Both the position numbers and the translations under genes were made by a program. The notes beneath the pieces are model-generated. The model was given only the letters and a program-made list of their open reading frames with translations. It was not told where the DNA came from and made no database searches. A stretch of 5,103 bases of DNA, from NCBI GenBank assembly GCA_021846145.1, contig JAJZCJ010000226.1, positions 1-5,103 of the forward strand, given 5' to 3'. Of the stretch, positions 1-4,983 are shown one piece after another. The stretch's first letter is position 1. Each line of letters begins with the position of its first letter. The stretch comes from Bacillota bacterium (GTDB lineage: Bacteria > Bacillota > Bacilli > Alicyclobacillales > SLC66).

Positions 1-178
1 AATATGCCTTCAATTCGCCCGGAGCGAGCGGCGTCTGCCGACTGACGATCGGGGCGATGAGGCTGTAACGAAACGCCGCCAGTTGTTCCTGTGTCGATGA
101 ATCCACGGCGATGAATTCCTCTTTTTTGGGAATGAAATGTTTCGAAAAGCGGGGATTCGCTCTCGTACCGTTTGCCAT
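1..178 (-). CDS. N-terminus of an integrase-type (DDE) transposase, running off the left edge
   Basis: Only the first ~59 codons are in the window; the catalytic DDE domain lies beyond position 1. The visible protein has a basic start followed by the stretch AAFRYSLIAPIVSRQTPLAP and then GELKAY. That FRYSLIAPIVSRQ...PGE pattern is the typical N-terminal lead of IS481/Mu-type integrase-like transposases, just before their helix-turn-helix. The ATG at 178 is a tentative start. An in-frame ATG at 199 and a GTG at 106, the latter with AGAGGA about ten bases upstream, are alternatives. The reading frame differs from that of the accessory ORF upstream, which it would overlap or directly follow, as in two-gene insertion-sequence operons. 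The family assignment rests on recalled sequence resemblance, not on a search. No stop or terminal repeat is visible on this side, so it cannot be judged whether the gene is intact. Confidence 0.6.
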   Translation of the reverse strand, partial: MANGTRANPRFSKHFIPKKEEFIAVDSSTQEQLAAFRYSLIAPIVSRQTPLAPGELKAY

Positions 179-179
179 G

Positions 180-723
180 CGTGGCGTAGCATGCTCCATA
201 GCGAAGGAGCGCGAAAGAGAGGTGCATAGGAGGAACCCATTCGAGGAGTCGGCTCCATACCCCCGCCTCCAGTTGGATCAGTCGTTCATTCCATCCCCGG
301 ACAAGGCGGGCAATGGTGCGTTCATCCAAGCCACCGCTTGGCAGCGATTCGGTCGCTTCCGCCACCTTTTCGACGGTTTCTCCTTGCTGAACGGCATTTA
401 CCAATTCTCCCTGCCAATCTAGGGAGATCTTCTTCTGGCAACCCATGTGTCCCTACGAGATCCAGATCATGCATCACATCCTGGTGCCATAAAGGGAGGG
501 CGTGCGATGTTTGAGGCGCACATGTCGAGAATTCCGTTTCACACTGCGGGCAACGATAACGACCATTGCGCATTCGAATGGTATGGTGTTGATCCCGCAC
601 CAGTCCGCCATGACGATCGACGAGGCGATGCTGCGTACAATGAAGGGGGATATCGATGGGTGATGTTTCCGATGTCTGCAACTCAGGAGGGAGAAAGGGC
701 TTTACATATGTCTTCTGATCCAC
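180..723 (-). pseudogene. Frameshifted insertion-sequence accessory protein (zinc-ribbon / DUF6431-like)
   Basis: A GTG at 723 opens a protein beginning MDQKTYVKPFLPPELQ. It carries C29-x2-H32 and C58-x2-C61, which could form a small zinc ribbon. Around 420-430 the sensible sequence jumps frame. The first frame reads GLPEED and then turns into an arginine-rich, low-quality tail. The frame starting at 446 picks up with ISLDWQGELVNAVQQGETVEKV, then SGGLDERTIARLVRGWNERL, and stays open to the window edge. Read together the two frames give a plausible ~180-residue protein: zinc ribbon, then a helix-turn-helix-like segment. I infer that an indel has broken the gene, although programmed frameshifting cannot be excluded. 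Small Cys-rich proteins of the DUF6431 type often precede integrase-like transposases, which matches the neighbour at 1-178. The exact family name is a guess, and the real C-terminal end cannot be fixed. Confidence 0.5.
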
Positions 724-750
724 TATTCTTATTACGAACGAAAGTTGGGG

Positions 751-793
751 AAAAGGAAGACGGGGTGTCAGCCCTTAACGTCTTCCTTTTTTT
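751..793 (+). terminator. Strong rho-independent terminator-like hairpin
   Basis: A perfect 12-bp stem pairs AAAAGGAAGACG (751-762) with CGTCTTCCTTTT (779-790). The loop contains a further GGG/CCC pairing (763-765 with 772-774), and the T-run 787-793 follows on the plus strand. No intact plus-strand gene lies upstream in the window, so it may be left over from a deleted gene or shield the region from read-through. On the minus strand the stem is followed only by TTTTCCCC, so termination in that direction would be weaker. Confidence 0.65.
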
Positions 794-822
794 AATGCCA
801 CTTTCGCTGCTCCTTAAACAAG

Positions 823-858
823 GATTGGCGGTACCGACTACTGCTCCACACGCCAATC
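823..858. repeat. Short inverted repeat in the stretch between mobile-element remnants
   Basis: GATTGGCG (823-830) and CGCCAATC (851-858) are perfect 8-bp arms around a 20-base loop. There is no T-run after it and no clear association with a gene. Otherwise the stretch 794-930 shows no coding signal that I can recognise. It may be a remnant operator or part of an old recombination site. Confidence 0.3.
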
Positions 859-933
859 ATTGTCGCCTATCACCGTCACTTCTGGCAAGAAAAAAATACT
901 CAATCCCCGACAGGGAGACTGAGCGGCAACAAC

Positions 934-1242
934 GTGTTGAACATTGGACTTTTGGAGAATACAGCAATGGGGAATTTCTTTTTGCAGACATTACTCGCTG
1001 TTGCGGAACTGGAACGCAACATGATCATTGAACGAACACAAGCCGGAAAGGAGATTGCCAAGACGAAAAAAGGATTCAAAGATGGTCGGCCAAACAAGTA
1101 CACCACGATTCAGGTCAACCACGCGTTGGAACTGTTGAAAAACCATTCGTTCAATGAAGTGGCACGTATGACGGGGATTAGCAAGTCAACGTTACTGCGA
1201 AATAAGAAAAAAATCGAAGATTTTGATTTTGTGGTGGAATAA
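934..1242 (+). pseudogene. C-terminal fragment of a serine recombinase (resolvase/invertase)
   Basis: The visible 102 residues match the end of a resolvase/invertase-type serine recombinase. They begin [12 protein letters not shown], continue with the long E-helix signature [21 protein letters not shown], then a GRPNKY linker, and end in a helix-turn-helix ([17 protein letters not shown]) that would bind the res or inversion site. Family members are usually about 180-200 residues. The N-terminal catalytic domain, with its nucleophilic serine and YxRVST-like start, is absent, and the sequence just upstream (794-920) does not encode it in any plus frame I checked. Homology probably begins near 919-934. 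The GTG at 934 lacks a good ribosome site; an ATG at 967 has GGAG ten bases upstream. It is best seen as a decayed gene, possibly truncated by arrival of the element on its left. Any surviving product could only bind DNA. Confidence 0.8.
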
Positions 1243-1298
1243 AATATGCAAACTCGTCCGATTTTGAATAAATATACAATTTCGCTATGTCTCTAGTA

Positions 1299-1326
1299 AT
1301 GTCACATAAGGGCCGTTATGTGACTT
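1299..1326. other. dif/Xer-like tyrosine-recombinase core site (copy 1)
   Basis: A perfect 9-bp inverted repeat, GTCACATAA (1301-1309) and TTATGTGAC (1316-1324), flanks the six-base centre GGGCCG (1310-1315). Two 11-bp arms, a 6-bp spacer and inner arm motifs CATAA/TTATG is exactly the layout of Xer recombination sites such as chromosomal dif and plasmid pdif. A 9-bp perfect repeat at one fixed spacing is expected about 0.02 times by chance in 5.1 kb. No T-run follows, so it is a poor terminator. A dimeric regulator's operator is the main alternative. The rest of 1243-1495 shows no gene. Confidence 0.5.
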
Positions 1327-1456
1327 AGCAACCAGAACTAAAACTCCAAAATAATGATAGTTTGCAAGCGTGATTTGCATTGTTTGGGGCGTCACAAGAA
1401 ATAACCGTGAAGAATGTTGCTGAACATTGAGTCAAAACTTGAGTAACAATTATCGC

Positions 1457-1462
1457 TATAAT
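1457..1462 (+). promoter_or_regulatory. Possible -10 element (TATAAT) for the DUF2164-like gene
   Basis: A perfect TATAAT lies 34 bases before the chosen start codon at 1496. No good -35 hexamer sits 16-18 bases upstream (AAAACT at 17 bases); TTGAGT at 1427-1432 is too far away. The element is therefore either weak, activator-dependent or fortuitous. Confidence 0.35.
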
Positions 1463-1495
1463 ATGAGAATTCATAACCGAAATGAGGTGAAAAAT

Positions 1496-1747
1496 ATGAT
1501 TGTTTTAAAAATTCCTCAAGAGTATAAGAAATCGTTAGTAAGCCAAATTCAGTTATACTTCGAAACGGAAAGATCGGAACCAATCGGTGAACTTGCCTCA
1601 GAAAATTTCCTGGATTTTATGATAAAACTTCTCGGGCCGACGATTTACAATCAGGCAATTAAAGATTGCCAAGCGGTTGTCGTACAACAGATGGAACGGA
1701 TCGAAGATGAAATTTATTCTCTTGAACAACCTGTGGAACGTATGTGA
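1496..1747 (+). CDS. DUF2164-family small conserved protein
   Basis: This is an 83-residue protein with the character of DUF2164: an N-terminal I.L....K..L...IQ segment, then YFETERSEPIGELASENFLDFMIK (roughly residues 21-44), then GPTIYNQAIKD (47-57) and a charged helical tail. The family is usually 80-90 residues, so the ATG at 1496 fits. It has GAGGTGA six to seven bases upstream, whereas an in-frame ATG at 1427 would add 23 residues unlike the family and has no ribosome site. No membrane segment or signal peptide is seen. The family has no established function that I can state. It stands alone: about 250 bases of non-coding DNA precede it and 150 separate it from the hydrolase. It is the first gene inside the interval bounded by the two dif-like sites. 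Confidence 0.8.
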   Translation: MIVLKIPQEYKKSLVSQIQLYFETERSEPIGELASENFLDFMIKLLGPTIYNQAIKDCQAVVVQQMERIEDEIYSLEQPVERM

Positions 1748-1897
1748 TCAGTAACGCATTTGCAATCAGATCGTTAGTATCAATGAGGAACTTCGGAATA
1801 GCTCTGGATAGCATCTGTGAAATTGGTAAAAATATCATGATAAAAAAATACTCACCATTTAAACTCTCTAACCTCACGCTGAAGAGGAGATGAATCA

Positions 1898-2836
1898 GTG
1901 ACTGATGAGAGGATCATTATAGGTGCAAATATGAATTATCCACTGAACGGCATAGTAAGTATTCCTGATCAAACGGGTGATTTATTGCCCGCGGTTGTAT
2001 TGGTTCATGGATCAGGTCCAAGCAATATGGATGAAAAGATCGGAAATATCACCCCGTTTAAAGACTTAGCTGAAGGATTGTCGTCTCGAGGTATTGCAGT
2101 GATACGTTACGACAAGAGAACCTTTATCTATGGCAAACAGATGAGGACTGATAAAGGATTAACTGTTAGAGAAGAAATCATTGAGGACGCGATCCTTGCG
2201 GCTGAGTTCTTGAGGAAAGATCCACGAATCGATTCAAATAAGGTCTTTATACTTGGTCACAGCATGGGAGGGATGTTAGCTCCAAGAATCGATGCAGAGG
2301 GCGGGAATTTTGCTGGCATCATCATTATGGCAGGTTCTCTACGAAAACTCGAAGAAATTATGATTGACCAAAGCAACGATGTTTTAGAATCATTAAATAG
2401 ATTCCTAAAAGTAATTGCTCGAAAACAGATCGCAAAGTTACGATCGAAATTCAGTAACATCTACAACTTAACGGATGAAGAAGCAAAATCAACCGTAGTT
2501 TTGGGGAAACATTTAATGGCTTACTACTTTAAAGAAATGGGCGAACACCCAGCGATCAATGATCTCCAAAATTTACATAAACCTGTTCTCATTATGCAAG
2601 GCGATATGGACGTTCAGATCACTGTAGACAGAGATTTTAATGTCTACAAAGCGATATTGAGTGACAAACCAAATGTAACGTTTAAACTATACCAAAACTT
2701 AAATCACGCGTTTATGCCTTCCGTATATGGAAAGATACTGAAGGCAAAAAAGGAGTATCAGGTTGCACAACATGTTGAGCAGCAGGTGATAAGTGATATC
2801 ACTGATTGGATTGCTTCTGTATGCCAAAGTCATTAA
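1898..2836 (+). CDS. Alpha/beta-fold hydrolase (serine esterase / dienelactone-hydrolase-like)
   Basis: A 312-residue cytoplasmic protein with the full alpha/beta-hydrolase set. The oxyanion-loop motif HGSGPSNMDE starts at residue 37, the nucleophile elbow is GHSMGG with Ser122, the acid is probably Asp238 in QGDMDVQIT (Asp236 is the neighbour), and the catalytic histidine is His270 in NLNHAF. A helical insert at about 150-225 would form the lid over the active site and probably sets substrate choice. There is no signal peptide. The family hydrolyses carboxyl esters or related bonds; the substrate cannot be told here. The GTG start is supported by AGAGGAG (1883-1889) eight bases upstream. The gene is followed after only 19 bp by the small membrane protein and then a RidA-family gene, so the three probably form one transcript. 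I found no convincing promoter in 1748-1897. Confidence 0.9.
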   Translation: MTDERIIIGANMNYPLNGIVSIPDQTGDLLPAVVLVHGSGPSNMDEKIGNITPFKDLAEGLSSRGIAVIRYDKRTFIYGKQMRTDKGLTVREEIIEDAILAAEFLRKDPRIDSNKVFILGHSMGGMLAPRIDAEGGNFAGIIIMAGSLRKLEEIMIDQSNDVLESLNRFLKVIARKQIAKLRSKFSNIYNLTDEEAKSTVVLGKHLMAYYFKEMGEHPAINDLQNLHKPVLIMQGDMDVQITVDRDFNVYKAILSDKPNVTFKLYQNLNHAFMPSVYGKILKAKKEYQVAQHVEQQVISDITDWIASVCQSH

Positions 2837-2855
2837 GCAGTTTAGGGGGGGTACA

Positions 2856-3020
2856 ATGGCAGGAAACTTGTTTCGCATACTGTTTATTGTGGCGTTGATC
2901 GCCGTTATCGTGAGTGTCGATTTACTGTTCTTAAGACATCGCGTCGCGGCACGACTAATCGTCAACATTGGTATAGTCGTGGTGTTTGCTGTCGTCTATT
3001 TCCTCTTTTTAAAAAAATAG
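2856..3020 (+). CDS. Small two-helix membrane protein of unknown function
   Basis: I do not recognise this 54-residue protein. It has two hydrophobic helices (about residues 5-26 and 33-51) joined by a short basic loop, LRHRVAAR, and ends in two lysines. This is a hairpin topology in the cytoplasmic membrane; the positive-inside rule would put the loop or the C-terminus on the cytoplasmic side, and the two cues conflict. The ATG at 2856 is chosen because AGGGGGG (2844-2850) lies five bases upstream; the frame is open further upstream, but that part overlaps the hydrolase end. Spacing of 19 bp after the hydrolase and 36 bp before the Rid gene indicates co-transcription. Nothing links it to a particular pathway. 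Confidence 0.7.
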   Translation: MAGNLFRILFIVALIAVIVSVDLLFLRHRVAARLIVNIGIVVVFAVVYFLFLKK

Positions 3021-3056
3021 TAATTATAGTATTATTGGATATAGGAGGACATTAAC

Positions 3057-3464
3057 ATGGGTAGAAATGTTTCATATATACAATCGACAAGACTAGCTTT
3101 AGTGGATTATCCATACGCCAGCAAAGTACCCTCCGGAATGGATTTGATTTTCTTAGCAGGCGCTTGTCCCCTTGATAAAGAAGGGAAAGTGCCATTTATC
3201 AATGATTATGAGCTTCAGGCTAAGCTTTGCATAGACAATTTAAAGCAAGCATTGAAGGATAGCGGTGCTTCGCTTCGAAATGTTGTATATACCAGGGTCA
3301 TAGTGGCAACTGATAACCCGACGGACTTGGTAACCACCTGGGATATGGTGAAAAAGGAATTTGGAGATCATGATGTGCCAAGTACTTTGTCTGGTGTCAC
3401 GGTGTTAGGCTACCCAAACCAACTAGTCGAAATCGAAGCAGTTGCTGCAATAGATCCCGAATGA
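3057..3464 (+). CDS. RidA/YjgF/UK114-family protein lacking the usual catalytic arginine
   Basis: A 135-residue protein of normal Rid length, start ATG with AGGAGG (3043-3048) eight bases upstream. Family landmarks are in order: SGMDLIFLAGACPLD (26-40), QAKLCIDNLKQALKDSGASL (54-73), VVYTRVIV (76-83) and LVEIEAVAA (123-131) at the C-terminus. RidA proper deaminates reactive enamine/imine intermediates released by PLP enzymes and needs an arginine in a PAR-type motif shortly before the final VEIEA strand. Here the equivalent stretch is VPSTLSGV (107-114), with no arginine. It therefore resembles the arginine-less Rid subgroups, for which classic imine deamination is not expected; a binding role or a different reaction is more likely. 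It probably shares a transcript with the hydrolase and membrane protein upstream. No clean terminator follows. Confidence 0.88.
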   Translation: MGRNVSYIQSTRLALVDYPYASKVPSGMDLIFLAGACPLDKEGKVPFINDYELQAKLCIDNLKQALKDSGASLRNVVYTRVIVATDNPTDLVTTWDMVKKEFGDHDVPSTLSGVTVLGYPNQLVEIEAVAAIDPE

Positions 3465-3607
3465 TTAAAAGGCTTGCTTTCTAGCTTATTGAACTATTGA
3501 GGGCTTCTATAAGGTCGACCGGTGTTGCGTTGGATATTTATTCAATTCTAAGATTTGCTGTATTTCTCGTCAAATGGGCCGGTTTGTCTAATAAGAACAG
3601 AGTGAAA

Positions 3608-3614
3608 GGGAGTG
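3608..3614 (+). promoter_or_regulatory. Ribosome binding site that decides a TTG start
   Basis: GGGAGTG at 3608-3614 lies six bases before TTG at 3621. A GTG at 3612 is also in frame, but it sits inside this Shine-Dalgarno sequence and so has no properly spaced site of its own. The acetyltransferase is therefore best started at the TTG. Confidence 0.55.
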
Positions 3615-3620
3615 AAATAT

Positions 3621-4043
3621 TTGGGGATTAGAAAAGCAGAGATACAGGATGGAGATGCAATATCGAAACTGTTAAATCAGTTGAATTATCCAGACACTGA
3701 TGCATTCATAAAAAAGAAATTGGAGAAACTCCTTTCCCACCCAGATGAAGAGTTGTTGGTTTATGAAGATGGTGGCGAAGTAACTGCCTTTATTTCTATA
3801 CATTTTATTCCGCAGGTTGCGTTAGAAGGTGACTTTGCACGAATTAGCTATTTCGCTGTTGATTCGTCGATTAGAAGCAAAGGCATCGGGCGTGAATTAG
3901 AAGAATATTGTACCGAACTAGCTAAGGAACGGAATTGTGACAGAATCGAGGTTCATTGTCATTCTAGGCGAATTGATGCACACAGGTTCTACACACGACA
4001 AGGATTCACTGAATCACCAAAATACTTTATGAAAAAATTATAG
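3621..4043 (+). CDS. GNAT-family N-acetyltransferase
   Basis: A single-domain GNAT enzyme of 140 residues from the TTG start (MGIRKAEIQDGDAI..., the normal GNAT beginning of beta-1 and helix 1). Motif A is clear: the strand ARISYFAVD followed by IRSKGIGREL, giving the R-x-x-G-x-G acetyl-CoA pyrophosphate loop at about residues 85-90. Motif B follows as the helix AHRFYTRQGF (120-129), with the tyrosine often used as general acid in this family, then the closing strand near the C-terminus. It transfers an acetyl group from acetyl-CoA to an amine. Length and layout are like small aminoglycoside or amino-acid acetyltransferases, but the acceptor cannot be predicted. It is separated from the Rid gene by about 155 bases without a clear promoter or terminator and is the last gene before the second dif-like site. 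Confidence 0.88.
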   Translation: MGIRKAEIQDGDAISKLLNQLNYPDTDAFIKKKLEKLLSHPDEELLVYEDGGEVTAFISIHFIPQVALEGDFARISYFAVDSSIRSKGIGRELEEYCTELAKERNCDRIEVHCHSRRIDAHRFYTRQGFTESPKYFMKKL

Positions 4044-4053
4044 GACGCAAGTT

Positions 4054-4215
4054 ATGGGGCGTAAACTCAAACAGCCTACGTCGTTAACGGAGGCGCAAAT
4101 TGAGCTAGATTGGGAAATAGATCTAAGAATATTTATACAGTTATGGTATTTGGTTGCTCGTTGGACTTTTGGGCCGTTATGCGCCATAAGATGTAAGCCC
4201 ATATTGCTTAGTTGA
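4054..4215 (+). CDS. Doubtful 53-codon ORF after the acetyltransferase
   Basis: The ATG at 4054 has AGGA (4042-4045, overlapping the acetyltransferase stop) eight bases upstream, and the frame runs to TGA at 4213-4215. The product begins MGRKLKQPTSLTEAQIELD and then turns tryptophan- and cysteine-rich. I do not recognise it. Its second half runs straight through the dif-like site at 4160-4187, which argues that it is chance or a truncated remnant fused to site DNA. It is listed only because of the ribosome site and the coupled position. Confidence 0.2.
   Translation: MGRKLKQPTSLTEAQIELDWEIDLRIFIQLWYLVARWTFGPLCAIRCKPILLS
4160..4187. other. dif/Xer-like core site (copy 2, left arm diverged)
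   Basis: GGGCCGTTATG (4171-4181) is identical to 1310-1320, and over 19 bases the two copies match at 15. The six-base centre GGGCCG and the inner right arm TTATG are kept, while the left arm (GTTGGACTTTT, 4160-4170) has lost the CATAA motif. The right arm continues into TTATG-CGC-CATAA, a small inverted repeat of its own (4177-4189). One shared arm plus a shared centre is what flanking sites of a tyrosine-recombinase insertion look like. An 11-base match alone could occur by chance in a window of this size. Confidence 0.35.
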
Positions 4216-4241
4216 TGAAGGTTTCCATCGCATAATTCAGT

Positions 4242-4247
4242 TATAAT
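4242..4247 (+). promoter_or_regulatory. Possible -10 element for the toxin-antitoxin operon
   Basis: A perfect TATAAT lies 35 bases before the TTG start of the antitoxin gene, at a suitable distance for a short leader. The -35 region at normal spacing (AGGTTT) is poor. No clear palindromic operator for autoregulation is visible next to it. Confidence 0.4.
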
Positions 4248-4281
4248 ATTGCTACACTCATTTATGGAGGGGGCGAAGACT

Positions 4282-4515
4282 TTGGCGATTTCAAAGAAGC
4301 TTGATCATGAAACGGTAAATCAATTGAGGACAATTTTCTCCAAACTTAATTTGGATAGTCGAAAGATTACAATCGACTTGTACAATGAAACCATTGAATC
4401 AGAGGATGAGTACGCGGTTGATGACATTCTTGAGTCTGCTGGGATTCTAACTCCGGAAGAGGCTCAAAAACTTGAAGCGATGGTACACCAAATGCGCGAG
4501 AGTGACTGGGAATGA
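4282..4515 (+). CDS. Putative antitoxin partner of the PIN-domain toxin (VapB-like by position)
   Basis: A 77-residue acidic protein directly upstream of a PIN toxin, overlapping it by four bases (ATGA, 4512-4515). That is the standard antitoxin-toxin order with translational coupling. The TTG at 4282 is chosen because GGAGGGGG (4266-4273) sits eight bases before it; the in-frame ATG at 4264 and TTG at 4249 lie on or before that site and lack one of their own. The sequence begins MAISKKLDHETVNQLRTIFSKL, with a predicted helix, and ends in an acidic helical tail LTPEEAQKLEAMVHQMRESDWE that could plug the toxin's acidic active-site groove or wrap around it. I see no AbrB, ribbon-helix-helix (CopG) or Phd pattern, so the DNA-binding fold is unidentified. 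The antitoxin role is inferred from context, not from a family match. Confidence 0.65.
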   Translation: MAISKKLDHETVNQLRTIFSKLNLDSRKITIDLYNETIESEDEYAVDDILESAGILTPEEAQKLEAMVHQMRESDWE

Positions 4516-4913
4516 ATTCTATTCACGGGTATTTACTTGATACCAATATTGCCATTGCGATTCTGGCTAACGAGCCAATAGTAATGGAGTTTGTTAAACA
4601 GGCAGCGAACGACAAGATGCCATTATATTTCTCAGTGATCACCGAATGTGAGGTTTTTAGTGGAATTTCATCCGAACAAAAGCGACATGGCTTGCAACTT
4701 TTTAACAAGCGCCGTTGTTTAGATGTTACCTCTTCAATAGCTCGAACGGCAGGTGAGTTAAGGCGCGAACAGCGTGACAAAGGCAGAAAATTAAAAACTC
4801 CTGATGCTTTGATCATCGCAACTGCAATTGATGCCCAATTAGGACTTGTGTCACGAGATTCTGATATGCAGTTTATTAATAATGAAAGGGACGTATTGGT
4901 TATACGGTTGTGA
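4512..4913 (+). CDS. vapC: PIN-domain ribonuclease toxin (VapC-like)
   Basis: A 133-residue single PIN domain, the usual VapC length. The acidic metal-binding residues are all present: Asp10 in GYLLDTN, Glu47 in SVITECEVFSG, Asp98 in KTPDALIIATA, and Asp116/Asp118 in SRDSDMQF. VapC toxins are Mg-dependent RNases that cut tRNA or rRNA and are held inactive by the cognate antitoxin. The complete active site suggests the gene is functional. It has no separate ribosome site; the start codon overlaps the antitoxin stop (ATGA), so translation is likely coupled. No terminator is seen after the stop: the following DNA contains a promoter at 4951-4979 and then an insertion-sequence end. The toxin family call is firm; the RNA target is unknown. 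Confidence 0.88.
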   Translation: MNSIHGYLLDTNIAIAILANEPIVMEFVKQAANDKMPLYFSVITECEVFSGISSEQKRHGLQLFNKRRCLDVTSSIARTAGELRREQRDKGRKLKTPDALIIATAIDAQLGLVSRDSDMQFINNERDVLVIRL

Positions 4914-4950
4914 AAAAAATTCGTAACTACTCAGAGGTGACAAAATCCCC

Positions 4951-4979
4951 TGGACAACTCTCCATCCGTCATTTATAAT
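4951..4979 (+). promoter_or_regulatory. Near-consensus sigma-A promoter, cut off by an insertion sequence
   Basis: TGGACA (4951-4956), a 17-base spacer and a perfect TATAAT (4974-4979) form the best promoter in the window. The predicted start of transcription, about 4985-4987, falls at or just inside the insertion-sequence end at 4984. No plus-strand gene follows in the remaining ~115 bases. The gene it once served was probably displaced by the insertion. Confidence 0.6.
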
Positions 4980-4983
4980 AGAT

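Larger units (their letters stand above)
1..770 (-). mobile_element. Upstream part of an insertion sequence (two-gene, integrase-like transposase)
   Basis: Two minus-strand reading frames with insertion-sequence character fill this stretch, and it looks more G+C-rich than the DNA to its right. The left end is outside the window. The upstream boundary is uncertain. On the minus strand the sequence reads TGACACCCC starting at 770, inside the loop of a hairpin. A 5'-TG end is common for this class of element, so 770 is given as a tentative boundary only. No target duplication can be checked. Confidence 0.4.

Noticed and set aside
10..258. Minus-strand ORF of 82 codons
   Set aside because: It is a third frame across the transposase start. 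The arginine-rich tail is typical of a wrong frame, and the FRYSLIAPIVSRQ frame is clearly the real one.
111..422. Plus-strand ORF of 103 codons
   Set aside because: It lies antisense to the accessory gene and transposase start, with no ribosome site or recognisable family.
447..1031. Long plus-strand ORF of 194 codons
   Set aside because: It runs antisense to the insertion-sequence gene, across the terminator hairpin and out of frame into the recombinase remnant. Its composition is not protein-like, so it is a shadow.
1392..1583. Minus-strand ORF of 63 codons
   Set aside because: It is opposite the DUF2164-like gene and its leader, with no start signal or family pattern.
2699..2968. Minus-strand ORF of 89 codons with cysteines and hydrophobic residues
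   Set aside because: It lies opposite the hydrolase end and the small membrane gene, and its hydrophobicity simply mirrors the plus-strand coding.
3465..3620. Search for a terminator or promoter between the Rid and acetyltransferase genes
   Set aside because: Only weak partial repeats (AAGGCTTGC.../AGCTT) and poor hexamers (TTGCGT-18-TAAGAT) were found, so nothing is called.
4231..4247. CATAA-TTCAGT-TATAAT as a third dif-like site
   Set aside because: The right arm does not fit TTATG at a 6-base spacing, and the TATAAT is more simply a -10 element.
4523..4816. Minus-strand ORF of 97 codons inside the toxin gene
   Set aside because: It is an antisense shadow of a clearly coding PIN-domain gene.
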